DNA from: Streptomyces sp. NRRL B-3428
GTDB taxonomy: Bacteria; Actinomycetota; Actinomycetes; Streptomycetales; Streptomycetaceae
Length of the DNA: 64,000 nt
Assembly: GCA_000721375.1 (NCBI GenBank)
Contig: JOGW01000002.1
Span: 806,001-870,000 of the forward strand
Direction of reading: 5' to 3'
Part shown: in pieces, positions 53,805 through 62,692 of the stretch
Numbering within the stretch: position 1 is the stretch's first letter
How the letters are laid out: every line of letters starts with the position of its first letter
Made by a program: the position numbers and the translations under genes
Notes under the pieces: model-generated
The model's input: the letters and a program-made list of their open reading frames with translations, nothing else
Database searches by the model: none
What the model was told of the DNA's origin: nothing

Positions 53805-54353
53805 GTGGGAATCCAAGGGACCGTGACAGCGGTCAGCAGCAACGAGGTGTACTCGTTCACCAAGCCGAACCGCGACAGCATCACGCTGCTCGCCGGCCTC
53901 GGCGTCGAGGGCGATGTGCACGCGGGCGTCACGGTGAAGCACCGCTCACGGGTCGCGCAGGACCCGACGCAGCCCAATCTGCGGCAGGTGCATCTGATCC
54001 ACGAGGAGCTCTTCGAGGAGGTCGCCGGGCAGGGGCACAAGGTGACTCCCGGCGCGCTGGGCGAGAACATCACCACCGGCGGCATCGACCTCCTGGCCCT
54101 GTCCACCGGCACGCTCCTGCGTATCGGCGACGAGGCGGTCCTCGAGGTCACCGGGCTGCGCAACCCGTGTCTGCAGATCGACAACTACCAGGACGGGCTG
54201 CTCAAGCGGGTCGTGTTCCGTGACGAGGACGGCAGCCTGGTGCGCAAGGCGGGGATCATGACGGTCGTACGCGAGGGCGGTACGGTACGCCCCGGCGACA
54301 CGATCACGGCCGAGCAGCCGGCCGGACCGCACCGGCCGCTCGAACGCGTCTGA
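53805..54353 (+). CDS. MOSC-domain protein
   Basis: The product has 182 aa. The conserved cysteine is in VTGLRNPCLQIDNYQDGL, and GALGENITTGGIDL and VRPGDTI mark the MOSC fold. MOSC proteins handle sulfur for the molybdenum cofactor or reduce N-hydroxylated compounds (YiiM group). Here the domain is alone, as in YiiM. The GTG at 53805 has GGGGGG upstream. It converges on the FHA gene. Confidence 0.88.
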   Translation: MGIQGTVTAVSSNEVYSFTKPNRDSITLLAGLGVEGDVHAGVTVKHRSRVAQDPTQPNLRQVHLIHEELFEEVAGQGHKVTPGALGENITTGGIDLLALSTGTLLRIGDEAVLEVTGLRNPCLQIDNYQDGLLKRVVFRDEDGSLVRKAGIMTVVREGGTVRPGDTITAEQPAGPHRPLERV

Positions 54354-54406
54354 GCCTCAGGTCCCGTATGGCCTCTGACGGTCACCGCAAGAAATCTGAC
54401 GGTCGC

Positions 54407-54799
54407 TCATGTCTCGTGGTAGAAGCCCACGTTGACGGTGCGCGGGCTCGCACGGTCCTCGATGATCACTTCGCCCGAACCGCCCACCGGCAGCACCATC
54501 GTGCTGCCGTAGGCGAGTTGGTGATGCTGCTGCCCGACCCGGACCTTCACGACCGAGGCCGGGTCGGGGTGCGAACCGAGCAGCCAGGTGACGCGCCAGG
54601 CGCCGTCGGGGCCGCACAGGAACTCCAGATGCGTCCGCGAGATGAACAGCCAGTCATCCGGCGGCGCGAGCCGGCACACCGTACGGTCACGGCCCACCCG
54701 CAGCACCGCTCCCGGCGTGCTGTCGGCGTCCGCCATCGCCATTCCGGCCGTGGCGCCGGCGTCCGCCTGCGATACCGAGGCCATGGTGAGCTCGAGCAC
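54407..54799 (-). CDS. Small FHA-like protein
   Basis: The product has 130 aa. The core AVLRVGRDRTVCRLAPPDDWLFISRTHLEFLCG has the Gly-Arg and Ser-Arg-x-His contacts of a forkhead-associated domain, which reads phosphothreonine. A partner kinase could be the one at 3453-5858, but there is no local link. The GTG start has AAGGAG 6 nt upstream. The C-terminus ends soon after the last strand. Confidence 0.75.
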   Translation of the reverse strand: MLELTMASVSQADAGATAGMAMADADSTPGAVLRVGRDRTVCRLAPPDDWLFISRTHLEFLCGPDGAWRVTWLLGSHPDPASVVKVRVGQQHHQLAYGSTMVLPVGGSGEVIIEDRASPRTVNVGFYHET

Positions 54800-54824
54800 C
54801 TGCGCTCCTTCAAGTCACTTGCTG

Positions 54825-54846
54825 GGGGCGACGAATAGGAGCCCCC
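54825..54846. repeat. Hairpin repeat, copy 2
   Basis: The same hairpin as at 52569-52590, with GACGAATAGGA in the loop; 21 of 22 positions are identical. The stem extends to CTGGGGGC / GCCCCCAG here. Confidence 0.6.
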
Positions 54847-54989
54847 AGAAACCCCGGACAACAGAACCCCTCAACACCGAGGCGCGGTTGGACGCGCCGC
54901 CGCATCTTAGAGCGCGGAGCCCGTCAGGCCGCATGACCAAGGACACACCCCCACGGGCCGCTCGCGCACACGTTTGCGAAACTGGAGCC

Positions 54990-55397
54990 ATGACCGAGCG
55001 TAAGCCTCCTGGCGTCAGCTTCGAATCGTTCGTCGACAAACAGATTCGTGAAGCCGAGGCCCGTGGAGACTTCGCCCGCCTCAAGGGTGCGGGCAAGCCT
55101 CTCGAGGGTCTGGACCGGCCGTACGACGAGCTGTGGTGGATCCGCAAGAAGATGCACCAGGAACAGCTCCCCGGCGCGCTGCCCCCGGCTCTCGCACTGC
55201 GCAAGGAGATCGAGGACGCCCTGGCCGCCGTGGCCGAGGCGCCCTCGGAACGGGCGATCCGCGCGCTGCTCGAACCGCTCAACGAGCGGGTCACGGAGTT
55301 TCTGCGCCGCCCGCCTGCCGGCCCGCTGCTCGGGCGTGGACCGGTGGACGTCGATGCGGTGGTACGGGAGTGGCGGGAGACCCGGCGCGAGGAGTGA
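54990..55397 (+). CDS. DUF1992 (DnaJ subfamily C member 28-like) protein
   Basis: The product has 135 aa. The opening DKQIREAEARGDFARLKGAGKPLEG is the DUF1992 signature, with a second helix at WIRKKMHQEQLPGALPPALALRKEIEDAL. It is a small all-helical protein of unknown function, related to the conserved domain of animal DNAJC28. There is no J-domain. The ATG at 54990 has GGAG upstream. Confidence 0.88.
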   Translation: MTERKPPGVSFESFVDKQIREAEARGDFARLKGAGKPLEGLDRPYDELWWIRKKMHQEQLPGALPPALALRKEIEDALAAVAEAPSERAIRALLEPLNERVTEFLRRPPAGPLLGRGPVDVDAVVREWRETRREE

Positions 55398-55419
55398 GGC
55401 ACCGCCGCCGGGCCCCGGA

Positions 55420-56376
55420 TCAGCCCGTCCGCTCCTCCAGGCGCTCGCGGGTGGCCGCTCCGTACACACCGCGCGGGTCCTCGTCGATGCCGTACCAGAA
55501 CTGGAAGTCCGCGACGGCCTCGCGGGTGTCGTCGTCGAACTTGCCGTGTGCGGGCCCTCGGTAGAGGCTCACGTCCTGCAGTCGGCGCTGCATGTCCCGT
55601 ACGTCGTCACCGCTGTCGCCCTCCTGCAGCACCCGCGGGCCTGCGGGTGTCTCGGGCGGCGCGCTGGTGGCGGGGGTGGAGGCCTTCGTCGACGCGGAGG
55701 GCTTCTTCGAGGCGGAGGCCGACGCGGAGGGCTTCTTAGACACCGAGGCGGAGGCCGAAGGGGAAGCCGACGGGGACGCCGAAGCGCTGGCGGAGGCCGA
55801 CTTCGAAGGGGCCTCGCTGGTCGGCGCCACGCTCTTCGCCGGCGACGAGCTCGACCCGCTGTCGGGCAGCGCCTGGTTGTCCTCGGGGTCGTCGGAGGAC
55901 ATGAAAGCGGCCGCCGTGGCCACGGCCACGACCGCGAGCACCGCCCCGCAGACGGCGAGCACGGCGCCACGGCGGCGATTCCGGCGCGTGCGGCGCCGGC
56001 GACGGGGTCCGGGCTGCGGGCTCACGTCCGGGACGGCGACCTCCCAGTCGCGGTCCCTACCGCCCACCTCGCCGCCGCCGGCGCCGCTCTCCGGGACGAA
56101 GAGCTCCACATCGGTCTGCAGCGGCTCGGCCCGTACGGCAGGAGGCCCGGCAGGGCGGTAGGCGACCGGGAGCCGGGTCGTGGCGGGCTCGCCCGGCTGC
56201 TCGTCCGAATCGTCGTCCGGCAGCGCCACGTACGGCCGGATCCGCAGCGGGTCGAAGTCCTCCGCCGCGGCGGCTTCGGCCTGGCGCGTCTCCTGCAGGC
56301 TGTCCGCCGCGCGCAGCGCGCAATCGCAGCGCGGATTGCCGTATGCGTCCTTCGGTATGCCGCATTCGGGACACAT
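55420..56376 (-). CDS. Membrane-anchored peptidoglycan-binding protein
   Basis: The product has 318 aa. It begins with a cytoplasmic zinc-ribbon-like MCPECGIPKDAYGNPRCDC. A linker, an RRRRRTRRNRRR stop-transfer stretch and a membrane helix (GAVLAVCGAVLAVVAVATAAAF) follow. Outside come a Ser/Ala/Lys-rich low-complexity stalk and a PG_binding_1 domain (VLQEGDSGDDVRDMQRRLQDVSLYRGPAHGKFDDDTREAVADFQFW). It seems to connect a cytoplasmic ligand to the cell wall. The ATG at 56376 has GAGGTGAG upstream. Confidence 0.85.
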   Translation of the reverse strand: MCPECGIPKDAYGNPRCDCALRAADSLQETRQAEAAAAEDFDPLRIRPYVALPDDDSDEQPGEPATTRLPVAYRPAGPPAVRAEPLQTDVELFVPESGAGGGEVGGRDRDWEVAVPDVSPQPGPRRRRRTRRNRRRGAVLAVCGAVLAVVAVATAAAFMSSDDPEDNQALPDSGSSSSPAKSVAPTSEAPSKSASASASASPSASPSASASVSKKPSASASASKKPSASTKASTPATSAPPETPAGPRVLQEGDSGDDVRDMQRRLQDVSLYRGPAHGKFDDDTREAVADFQFWYGIDEDPRGVYGAATRERLEERTG

Positions 56377-56407
56377 CAGTCGCTCACCTCGGTTGGTCCC
56401 CTCCCCT

Positions 56408-56581
56408 AGGTCCTGTCGTCGAACTCCCGGCGTCGCCCGAAGGGCGGCACGGCGGTGTCCGGTGCGTGCGATCGCAAGGCGCCGGAGCGCCCTCGTGGCG
56501 GAGCCACGTGGGCGTTTCGGCAACGCCGCGAGCGTGCGTGCCGGGCGCCGCCGTGCAGGCGGGAGTTCGACGACAGGACCT
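56408..56581. mobile_element. MITE-like element with 21-bp terminal inverted repeats
   Basis: The ends are perfect inverted repeats of 21 bp: AGGTCCTGTCGTCGAACTCC (first 20) from 56408 and its reverse complement up to 56581. The 132-bp interior is packed with smaller hairpins such as CGTGGC-gga-GCCACG and GGCGTT-tcgg-CAACGCC. There is no coding capacity. It lies between the peptidoglycan-binding gene and the DHA2 exporter. It could be a non-autonomous transposable element or a structured RNA. Confidence 0.65.
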
Positions 56582-56736
56582 CTCGCACACAGGGATTATG
56601 CAGACCCTTTGTTTCAGGGCCCAGGGCCCCCACCCCTTACCTGGTGACCCACAGGTCTCCAACAGGCCATAAACGCCCATCCCGCCCAGGATGGAAGGAG
56701 AGATCGTTCCCCAAGCTCTCAAGCCAGGAGACGTAG

Positions 56737-58797
56737 ATGGCCCAGGACGTGAGCGACGCGGGCAGCACTGCGGCGGCCGCGCCCGGCGCGGGACAGACAC
56801 AGCGCAGCGTCATGGTGTCGATCGGCGCGCTGCTGCTCGGCATGCTGCTCGCGGCACTCGACCAGACCATCGTCTCGACCGCGCTGCCGACGATCGTCAG
56901 CGACCTCGGCGGTATGCAGCACCTGTCGTGGGTGGTCACCGCGTACATGCTGGCCTCGACCGCCGCGACACCCCTGTGGGGCAAGCTCGGCGACCTGTAC
57001 GGGCGAAAGAAGCTCTTCCAGACCGCGATCGTGATCTTCCTGATCGGCTCGGCGCTGTGCGGTATCGCGCAGAACATGCCGCAGCTGATCGGCTTCCGCG
57101 CCCTGCAGGGCCTGGGCGGCGGCGGTCTGATGGTGCTCTCCATGGCGATCGTCGGCGATATCGTCTCGCCGCGTGAGCGCGGCAAGTACCAGGGCCTGTT
57201 CGGCGCCGTCTTCGGTGCGACCAGCGTGCTTGGCCCGCTGCTCGGCGGCCTCTTCGTGGACCACCTCAGCTGGCGCTGGGTGTTCTACATCAACCTGCCG
57301 ATCGGCGTCGTCGCGCTCCTGGTGATCGCCGCCGCGCTGCACATCCCGCACACGGTCCGGCCGCACAAGATCGACTACCTCGGTACGTTCCTGATCGCCT
57401 CGGTCGCCACCTGTCTGGTCCTGGTTGCCTCGCTCGGCGGTACGACCTGGGCCTGGGGCTCGCCGCAGATCATCGGTCTCGCGGTGCTCGGCGCCGTACT
57501 GCTCGTGGCGTTCATCGCCGTGGAGCGCAAGGCCGCCGAGCCGGTGCTCCCGCTGAAGCTGTTCAGGATCCGCACCTTCACGCTCTCCTCGATGATCAGC
57601 TTCGTGGTCGGCTTCGCGATGTTCGGCGCGATGACCTATCTGCCCACGTTCCTGCAGGTCGTCAAGGGGGTCTCGCCCACCATGTCGGGCGTCCACATGC
57701 TCCCGATGGTCTTCGGTCTGCTGCTCTCCTCGACGATCTCCGGCCAGATCGTCTCCCGTACGGGCCGCTGGAAGATCTTCCCCGTGGCCGGTACGGCGGT
57801 CACCTCGGTAGGCCTGCTCCTGCTGCACCAGCTGAAGGAGACGACCGGCACCTGGGAGATGAACGCCTACTTCTTCGTCTTCGGCCTGGGCCTCGGCCTG
57901 GTGATGCAGGTCCTGGTCCTGATCGTGCAGAACGCCGTCTCGTACGAGGATCTCGGCGTCGCCACCTCGGGAGCGACCTTCTTCCGCTCGATCGGCGCCT
58001 CGTTCGGTGTGGCCATCTTCGGCACGGTCTTCACCAACCGGCTCGACGGCAAACTCAGCGACGCCCTCACCGGGCAGACCCTGCCCGCAGGGGTCTCGAT
58101 CCAGGGCCTCGAGGACGACCCGCGCACCATCAAGCTGCTCCCGCCGGACCTCCAGGCCTCGGCCCTGCACAGCTACTCCTCCGCGATCACGGATGTCTTC
58201 CTGTACGCGGTACCGGTGGCCCTGGTCGCCTTCGCCCTCTCCTTCCTCCTGAAGGAGGACAAGCTGCGCGGCTCCGTGACCGCCCCGGAGATCACCGAGA
58301 CCCTCGCCAGCAACCCGGTGGAGCGCTCCTCGCGCGACGAGGTGCACCGGGCGCTCTCGGTGCTCGGCACCCGGCAGGGCCGCAAGGAGATCTACCAGAA
58401 GATCACCGCGAAGGCGGGCTACGACCTGCTGCCCGCCGCGAGCTGGATGCTGCTCCGTATCCAGCGCTTCGGACATACGGAACCGGCGATGCTCGCCGAG
58501 AACACGACGGTGCCGCTGGCCCGTATCCAGGAAGCCGCCCGCCAGCTGGAGGAGCGCAAGCTCGCCACGCGCGAGGGCATGCGCCTGGTCTTCACGCCCG
58601 CGGGCCGCGAGGTGGCCGGCAAGCTCGGCAAGGCGCGCGAGGAGTCCCTCGCGGAACTGCTCGGCGACTGGTGGGGCCCCGACCGCCCGACAGACCTGGT
58701 CCGCCTCGTCGAGGAACTGAGTATGGAGCTGTCGGGTTCGGACGCGGAGACCCCGGGCGCGGGCAGCGTTCCCCGGGACCACGCGGCGCACGCGTAG
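56737..58797 (+). CDS. DHA2-family multidrug exporter with C-terminal winged-helix domain
   Basis: The product has 686 aa. Residues 1 to about 510 are a 14-helix MFS exporter with [60 protein letters not shown] and [29 protein letters not shown]. The last ~150 residues ([21 protein letters not shown] ... [30 protein letters not shown]) look like a MarR-type winged helix. The exporter removes toxic compounds; the cytoplasmic domain might sense ligand. The ATG at 56737 has AGGAG upstream. Confidence 0.85.
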   Translation: MAQDVSDAGSTAAAAPGAGQTQRSVMVSIGALLLGMLLAALDQTIVSTALPTIVSDLGGMQHLSWVVTAYMLASTAATPLWGKLGDLYGRKKLFQTAIVIFLIGSALCGIAQNMPQLIGFRALQGLGGGGLMVLSMAIVGDIVSPRERGKYQGLFGAVFGATSVLGPLLGGLFVDHLSWRWVFYINLPIGVVALLVIAAALHIPHTVRPHKIDYLGTFLIASVATCLVLVASLGGTTWAWGSPQIIGLAVLGAVLLVAFIAVERKAAEPVLPLKLFRIRTFTLSSMISFVVGFAMFGAMTYLPTFLQVVKGVSPTMSGVHMLPMVFGLLLSSTISGQIVSRTGRWKIFPVAGTAVTSVGLLLLHQLKETTGTWEMNAYFFVFGLGLGLVMQVLVLIVQNAVSYEDLGVATSGATFFRSIGASFGVAIFGTVFTNRLDGKLSDALTGQTLPAGVSIQGLEDDPRTIKLLPPDLQASALHSYSSAITDVFLYAVPVALVAFALSFLLKEDKLRGSVTAPEITETLASNPVERSSRDEVHRALSVLGTRQGRKEIYQKITAKAGYDLLPAASWMLLRIQRFGHTEPAMLAENTTVPLARIQEAARQLEERKLATREGMRLVFTPAGREVAGKLGKAREESLAELLGDWWGPDRPTDLVRLVEELSMELSGSDAETPGAGSVPRDHAAHA

Positions 58798-58990
58798 CGG
58801 CCGCGGGGACCACGCGGGCGCACACCCAGCGGCCGCGGCCGGGGGCGCGCACAGTGCACCGAGAGCGCCTGGACGCTCTGCTCCCGCACGCCTCCCGCAC
58901 CCCTCCCGCACTCCTTGCACCGGCCACCGCCCCTCGCTACGGTCCCGGCAGCAAAGCGGATGCGATCCACCACAAGGGGAAGGGGCCCCA

Positions 58991-59818
58991 GTGCTGCAGC
59001 AGGTCGCGGAGGGTGTACTGGTCCACCAGAGCCAGTTCATCCGGAGCAACGCCGTCGTCGTGCAGGGCCCGTCCGGCGTACTGCTCATCGACCCCGGGGT
59101 GACCGAACGCGAGATGTCCTGTCTCGCGGACGACCTGGCCGCTTCCGGCATGAGGGTCGTCGCCGGGTTCTCCACACATCCCGACTGGGACCACCTGCTG
59201 TGGCACCCCCGGTTCGGCGAGGCGCCCCGGTACGCCACCGCACGCTGTGCGGCCAGCATCCAGGAGGAGCTGACCGACCCGGGTGCGAAGGACCGTATCG
59301 CCGAACACCTCCTGGAGACGGAGGTCGCCGGACAGGTCCCGATGGACCTGCTCGGCCTCGTCTCCGCACTGCCCTCCGGTGCGACGCTGATCCCCTGGGA
59401 CGGCCCTCGCGTCCGGGTCGTCGAACACCGGGCGCACGCCCCCGGCCATGCCGCGCTGGTCATCGAGGACCACGGGGTGCTCGTCGCCGGTGACCTGCTC
59501 TCCGACGTCCTGGTCCCGATGTTCGACATGGAGGCCGCCGAGCCGCTCGACGACTACCTCTGCGCGCTACGGCTCCTGGAGAGCGAGGCGGGCACGGCCG
59601 ATGTCGTCGTTCCCGGCCACGGGTCGATCGGCGAAGCCGGTCAGGTGCGGGCGCGGATCGAGCAGGACCGGGCCTACGTACTCGCCCTGCGTGCCGGCAA
59701 AACCCCCGACGACCCGCGCATCGGCCCCTCGGTGGAGCCCGGCTGGGAGTGGGTGAGCGAGCTCCACGAGGGGCAGCTGCAGAGCCTGGCCCGGGACGGC
59801 GGGGGCGACGGCGCCTGA
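58991..59818 (+). CDS. MBL-fold metallo-hydrolase
   Basis: The product has 275 aa. The metal motif is FSTHPDWDHLLWHP near residue 58, with further ligands in HAPGHAALV and AGDLLSD and a late VPGHGSI. The active-site pattern is THxDWDH, a variant of HxHxDH. The substrate is unknown. The GTG start at 58991 has AAGGGGAAGGGG upstream. It is divergent in content from neighbours and seems a single gene. Confidence 0.85.
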   Translation: MLQQVAEGVLVHQSQFIRSNAVVVQGPSGVLLIDPGVTEREMSCLADDLAASGMRVVAGFSTHPDWDHLLWHPRFGEAPRYATARCAASIQEELTDPGAKDRIAEHLLETEVAGQVPMDLLGLVSALPSGATLIPWDGPRVRVVEHRAHAPGHAALVIEDHGVLVAGDLLSDVLVPMFDMEAAEPLDDYLCALRLLESEAGTADVVVPGHGSIGEAGQVRARIEQDRAYVLALRAGKTPDDPRIGPSVEPGWEWVSELHEGQLQSLARDGGGDGA

Positions 59819-59951
59819 GGTGCGTCCGGGGAATCGGGGATCGGGCCGTCCTCACGGGTGGCCTACGGACGGCGGGCGGCTCAGGCCTCCCGAGCACTCG
59901 GCAGATGTACGTGCCGGACCCCGCGCCCTTGGCAAGATCCGAAAGAGACAC

Positions 59952-60455
59952 CTAGGCGGCCGTCAGCTCCTTGCCGTACCAGATCTCCTGGTAGGCGCCC
60001 GAGTTGTACGCCGGGATCTCGGCGAATCCACGCTTCACGTACAGCATCCGCGCCTCGATCAGGTCGAGCCGCGTATCGAGTACGAGCCGTCGCGCGCCGA
60101 AGGAGCGGGCCGCCTCCTCGGCCGCGTCCATGAGCAGCGTCGCACCGCCCTTGCCGCGTGCGGACGGCAGCAGGAAGACCCGCTTGAGCTCACAGGTCGT
60201 CGTGTCGAGGCGGCGAACGCCCGCGGAGCCCACCGGCTCGCCATCACAGCGCGCCACCAGGAGCACCCCGTCCGGGCCGCGCAGGCTCTCCCCCGACTCG
60301 GCGGCGATCCCCCGCTCCAACTCCTGCGGCTCGGTGGACCGGCCCGTCTCCTTCAGGTACCAGCGGTCGCTGACCTCGGTGTAGTACGCGCGCCACAGTG
60401 CGGTGGCGGCGGGAGAGTCGACGGGTTCCGCGGAGATCGTCCAGGTGGTGCTCAT
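59952..60455 (-). CDS. GNAT-family acetyltransferase
   Basis: The product has 167 aa. The acetyl-CoA pyrophosphate loop is RVFLLPSARGKGGATLLMDAAEEAA, followed by LVLDTRLDLIEARMLYVKRGFAEIPAYN. The substrate is not visible. I start at the ATG at 60455, because GGGGAGG lies at proper spacing (about 9 nt); the ATG three codons earlier touches that ribosome site. Its upstream region holds a triple repeat. Confidence 0.88.
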   Translation of the reverse strand: MSTTWTISAEPVDSPAATALWRAYYTEVSDRWYLKETGRSTEPQELERGIAAESGESLRGPDGVLLVARCDGEPVGSAGVRRLDTTTCELKRVFLLPSARGKGGATLLMDAAEEAARSFGARRLVLDTRLDLIEARMLYVKRGFAEIPAYNSGAYQEIWYGKELTAA

Positions 60456-60479
60456 GGTCGACATCCTCCCCTGCAGGTA

Positions 60480-60542
60480 GCGCGGCACGCACCGGGATTT
60501 CGCGCGGCACGCACCGGGATTCGCGCGGCACGCACCGGGTTT
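60480..60542. repeat. Three ~21-bp tandem repeats upstream of the GNAT gene
   Basis: GCGCGGCACGCACCGGGATT occurs at 60480-60499 and 60502-60521, and a third copy at 60523-60542 has GTT at the end. They lie between the divergent GNAT and membrane-protein genes. Confidence 0.88.
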
Positions 60543-60612
60543 TCCTCGCCGTCTGCGGGCTACTCGGCAGCGGACAGTCCCGCACGACAGTCCTCACGAC
60601 AGGAGCGCGACC

Positions 60613-61362
60613 ATGTCCGCAGTTGTGACCGTCATCGTGATCGTGGCCGCAGTGGCCCTGATCGCCGGCGCGGTGTTCTTGGTGAGCCGCGGACCACGCG
60701 GCGGGGGCCGGAGCCTTGAGCGGCGTTTCGGACCGGAGTACGAGCGGGCGGTCGCGCGCCATGACGGCGACACCCGGGCCGCCGAGCGCGAGCTCGACGA
60801 ACGGGTCAGGCAGCACGGCTCCCTCACCCCGAAGCCGCTGGCGGCCGGGGAGCGGGAGCGTTACGAGACCCGGTGGGCCCGTGCGCAGGAGCGGTTCGTG
60901 GAGTCGCCGCACGAGGCGGTGGCCGAAGTCGACGCGCTCGTGGCCGAGTTGGCGGCGGAGCGCGGCTATCCGGGCCGCGAGCGGTACGAGGAGCAGCTCT
61001 CCGCGCTGTCGGTGCATCACGCGTACGAGGTGAACGGCTACCGCAGGGTGCACGCGGCGGCCCACGGGAACGGCGGGGGCGATACGGAGGCCCTGCGGGC
61101 AGCGGTGGTCGAGGCGCGCTCCCTGTTCCACGAGCTGCTGGGCACAGCGGAGGGCGGGCGCCACCAGGGCCGGAGCCGGGTCTGGGCGGCGAAGCCGGAG
61201 CGGCAGACGGAGCATGAGCGCACGGAGCGGGGACCGGAGCAGGAAGCCGGGTCCGAGGCCGCGCGGGAGCCGGGCGGGGACGACCGGCGGCAGGACCGCC
61301 CTGAGCGGGGCCGCTCGGGACCGGCATGGATCTTCAACCGGCAGCGCACGAAGGAGAGTTGA
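60613..61362 (+). CDS. Membrane-anchored helical protein of unknown function
   Basis: The product has 249 aa. An N-terminal helix (VVTVIVIVAAVALIAGAVFLV) anchors it, followed by a charged helical domain (RYETRWARAQERFVESPHEAVAEVDALVAELAAERGYP) and an Arg/Glu-rich tail. The segment ERxxRFVxSPxEAVxEAD recurs in the next protein. I do not recognise a named function. The ATG has AGGAGCG upstream. The next gene begins 7 nt after its stop, so the two are an operon. Confidence 0.75.
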   Translation: MSAVVTVIVIVAAVALIAGAVFLVSRGPRGGGRSLERRFGPEYERAVARHDGDTRAAERELDERVRQHGSLTPKPLAAGERERYETRWARAQERFVESPHEAVAEVDALVAELAAERGYPGRERYEEQLSALSVHHAYEVNGYRRVHAAAHGNGGGDTEALRAAVVEARSLFHELLGTAEGGRHQGRSRVWAAKPERQTEHERTERGPEQEAGSEAAREPGGDDRRQDRPERGRSGPAWIFNRQRTKES

Positions 61363-61369
61363 GAGCATC

Positions 61370-62083
61370 ATGGGCGATCGGACGCACACGGGCGGCAGCG
61401 GTGAGCGGATGCCTTCGGGTGACGGAGGCGAGCGGATGCCTTCGAGCACCGGAGGCGAGCGGATGCCTTCGAGCAGCGGCGCCGAGCGGACGCCTTCGAG
61501 CAGCGGCGCCGAGCGGACAGGTCCCGGCGGCGGTGAGCCGATGCGTACGGGCGGTGGCGGTGAGCCGATGCGTACGGGCGACGGCAGTGAGCCGATGCGT
61601 ACGGGCGACGGCAGTGAGCGCGCCACCTCGGGAAGCGGCCGCGCGCGGATGCGTGCGGGCGGCGGTGCCGAGCAGGTACACACACCCGGCGTCGGCGAAC
61701 AGGCGCACACGGGCGGCGGCGGTGCGCTCCTGACCCGGGACGAGCGCGAGAAGTGGGCGCAGCGGCTGCAGCACGCCGTGGCCGGGTTCGTGGACGCCCC
61801 GCGCGATTCCGTACAGGAGGCGGACCGAGTGGTCGAGGAGGCGGCGGTGCGCCTGACGGAACACCTCACCGAACGCCGCCGGACACTGCGCGGCTCTTGG
61901 TCCACGGAGCGGAGCGGCGGCGCGGGGGCGAAAACGGGCGACGCGAAGGCGGGCGCCGGCACGGACAGGGGGACGGCGGAAGCCGCAGGACGCCCGGACC
62001 CCACCACCACCCCGGACACCGAACAGCTCCGACTCGCCCTGCGCGACTACCGGGAGCTGGCGGAGCGGTTGCTGGGGGTCTGA
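61370..62083 (+). CDS. Protein with N-terminal 9-residue repeats and a helical domain
   Basis: The product has 237 aa. The first ~110 residues are low-complexity, with 9-residue units such as GGERMPSST, GGERMPSSS, GAERTPSSS, GEPMRTGGG, GEPMRTGDG and SEPMRTGDG. Residues ~115-170 (REKWAQRLQHAVAGFVDAPRDSVQEADRVVEEAAVRL) match the helical module of the preceding protein. The C-terminal RLALRDYRELAERLLGV is another helix. No membrane segment. The repeat DNA (27-bp period) suggests copy-number variation among strains. Confidence 0.72.
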   Translation: MGDRTHTGGSGERMPSGDGGERMPSSTGGERMPSSSGAERTPSSSGAERTGPGGGEPMRTGGGGEPMRTGDGSEPMRTGDGSERATSGSGRARMRAGGGAEQVHTPGVGEQAHTGGGGALLTRDEREKWAQRLQHAVAGFVDAPRDSVQEADRVVEEAAVRLTEHLTERRRTLRGSWSTERSGGAGAKTGDAKAGAGTDRGTAEAAGRPDPTTTPDTEQLRLALRDYRELAERLLGV

Positions 62084-62108
62084 CCGGCAGCTGCGAAGGC
62101 CCCGAACA

Positions 62109-62162
62109 GGCGCCGCGGAAGGCGGCCGGCATCGCGAGGTGTCGGCCGCCTTCCGCGGCGCC
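62109..62162. terminator. Very long bidirectional terminator
   Basis: Perfect 20-bp inverted arms, GGCGCCGCGGAAGGCGGCCG (62109-62128) and its complement (62143-62162), with a 14-nt loop between converging genes. Confidence 0.9.
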
Positions 62163-62230
62163 GTCCTGCCCGGACACCGGGCAGCCAGGGCGCGGACCAC
62201 CTGAGCCCGCACCCCTCCCCGTACGAAAAA

Positions 62231-62560
62231 TCAGGCCGGCTTCGGACCCGCCTGCTGCACCACCTCGAACGTCCACACCTGCGAGCCACTGGCCGCGGGC
62301 TTCGGCCGCTCGCCGCCCTCCGCGCCGCCGCCCTGGTGGGCCGCCTTCATCGGCCCCTCCATCCAGGCCTGGAAGTCGGCCTCGGAGCGCCACCGCGTGT
62401 AGACGAGGTACTGGTCGGTTCCCTCGAGCGGCTTGAGCAGCTCGAACCACTCGAACCCGTCGGAGCTCTCCACGGCCCCGGCCCGCGCGGCGAAGCGCTT
62501 CTCCAGGGTCTCCCGCTGCTCGGCCGGGACGGTCAGTGCGTTGATCTTCACGATGCTCAT
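62231..62560 (-). CDS. MhuD-like heme-degrading monooxygenase
   Basis: The product has 109 aa and a ferredoxin-like ABM fold. N7 in VKINAL, W66 in FQAW and H75 in KAAHQG fall at the same positions as the catalytic N7, W66 and heme-ligand H75 of M. tuberculosis MhuD (Rv3592). Other shared segments are LEKRFAARAGAVESSDGFEWFELLKPLEG. MhuD opens heme and releases iron without making CO. The ATG is at 62560; the ribosome site is weak. No iron box is seen nearby. Confidence 0.85.
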   Translation of the reverse strand: MSIVKINALTVPAEQRETLEKRFAARAGAVESSDGFEWFELLKPLEGTDQYLVYTRWRSEADFQAWMEGPMKAAHQGGGAEGGERPKPAASGSQVWTFEVVQQAGPKPA

Positions 62561-62637
62561 GCCCGCCATCTTCGCGCAGTCGCCCGGACGGCTCATCACG
62601 CGCCCCCCACTTCGCGCCCACGAGTTGCACACAAACG

Positions 62638-62676
62638 CGTCGGGCCCGGCCGCACAGTGTGCGGCCGGGCCCGACG
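62638..62676. terminator. Terminator after the HAD phosphatase gene
   Basis: A perfect 18-bp stem, CGTCGGGCCCGGCCGCAC (62638-62655) and GTGCGGCCGGGCCCGACG (62659-62676), with a 3-nt loop. Confidence 0.88.
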
Positions 62677-62692
62677 GGGAACCTGACGAAAA

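Noticed and set aside
51092..54184. A 1030-residue open frame on the minus strand
   Set aside because: Antisense to the MHS transporter, DUF2330 and MOSC genes; its composition is Arg/Gly/His-rich filler with no family motif.
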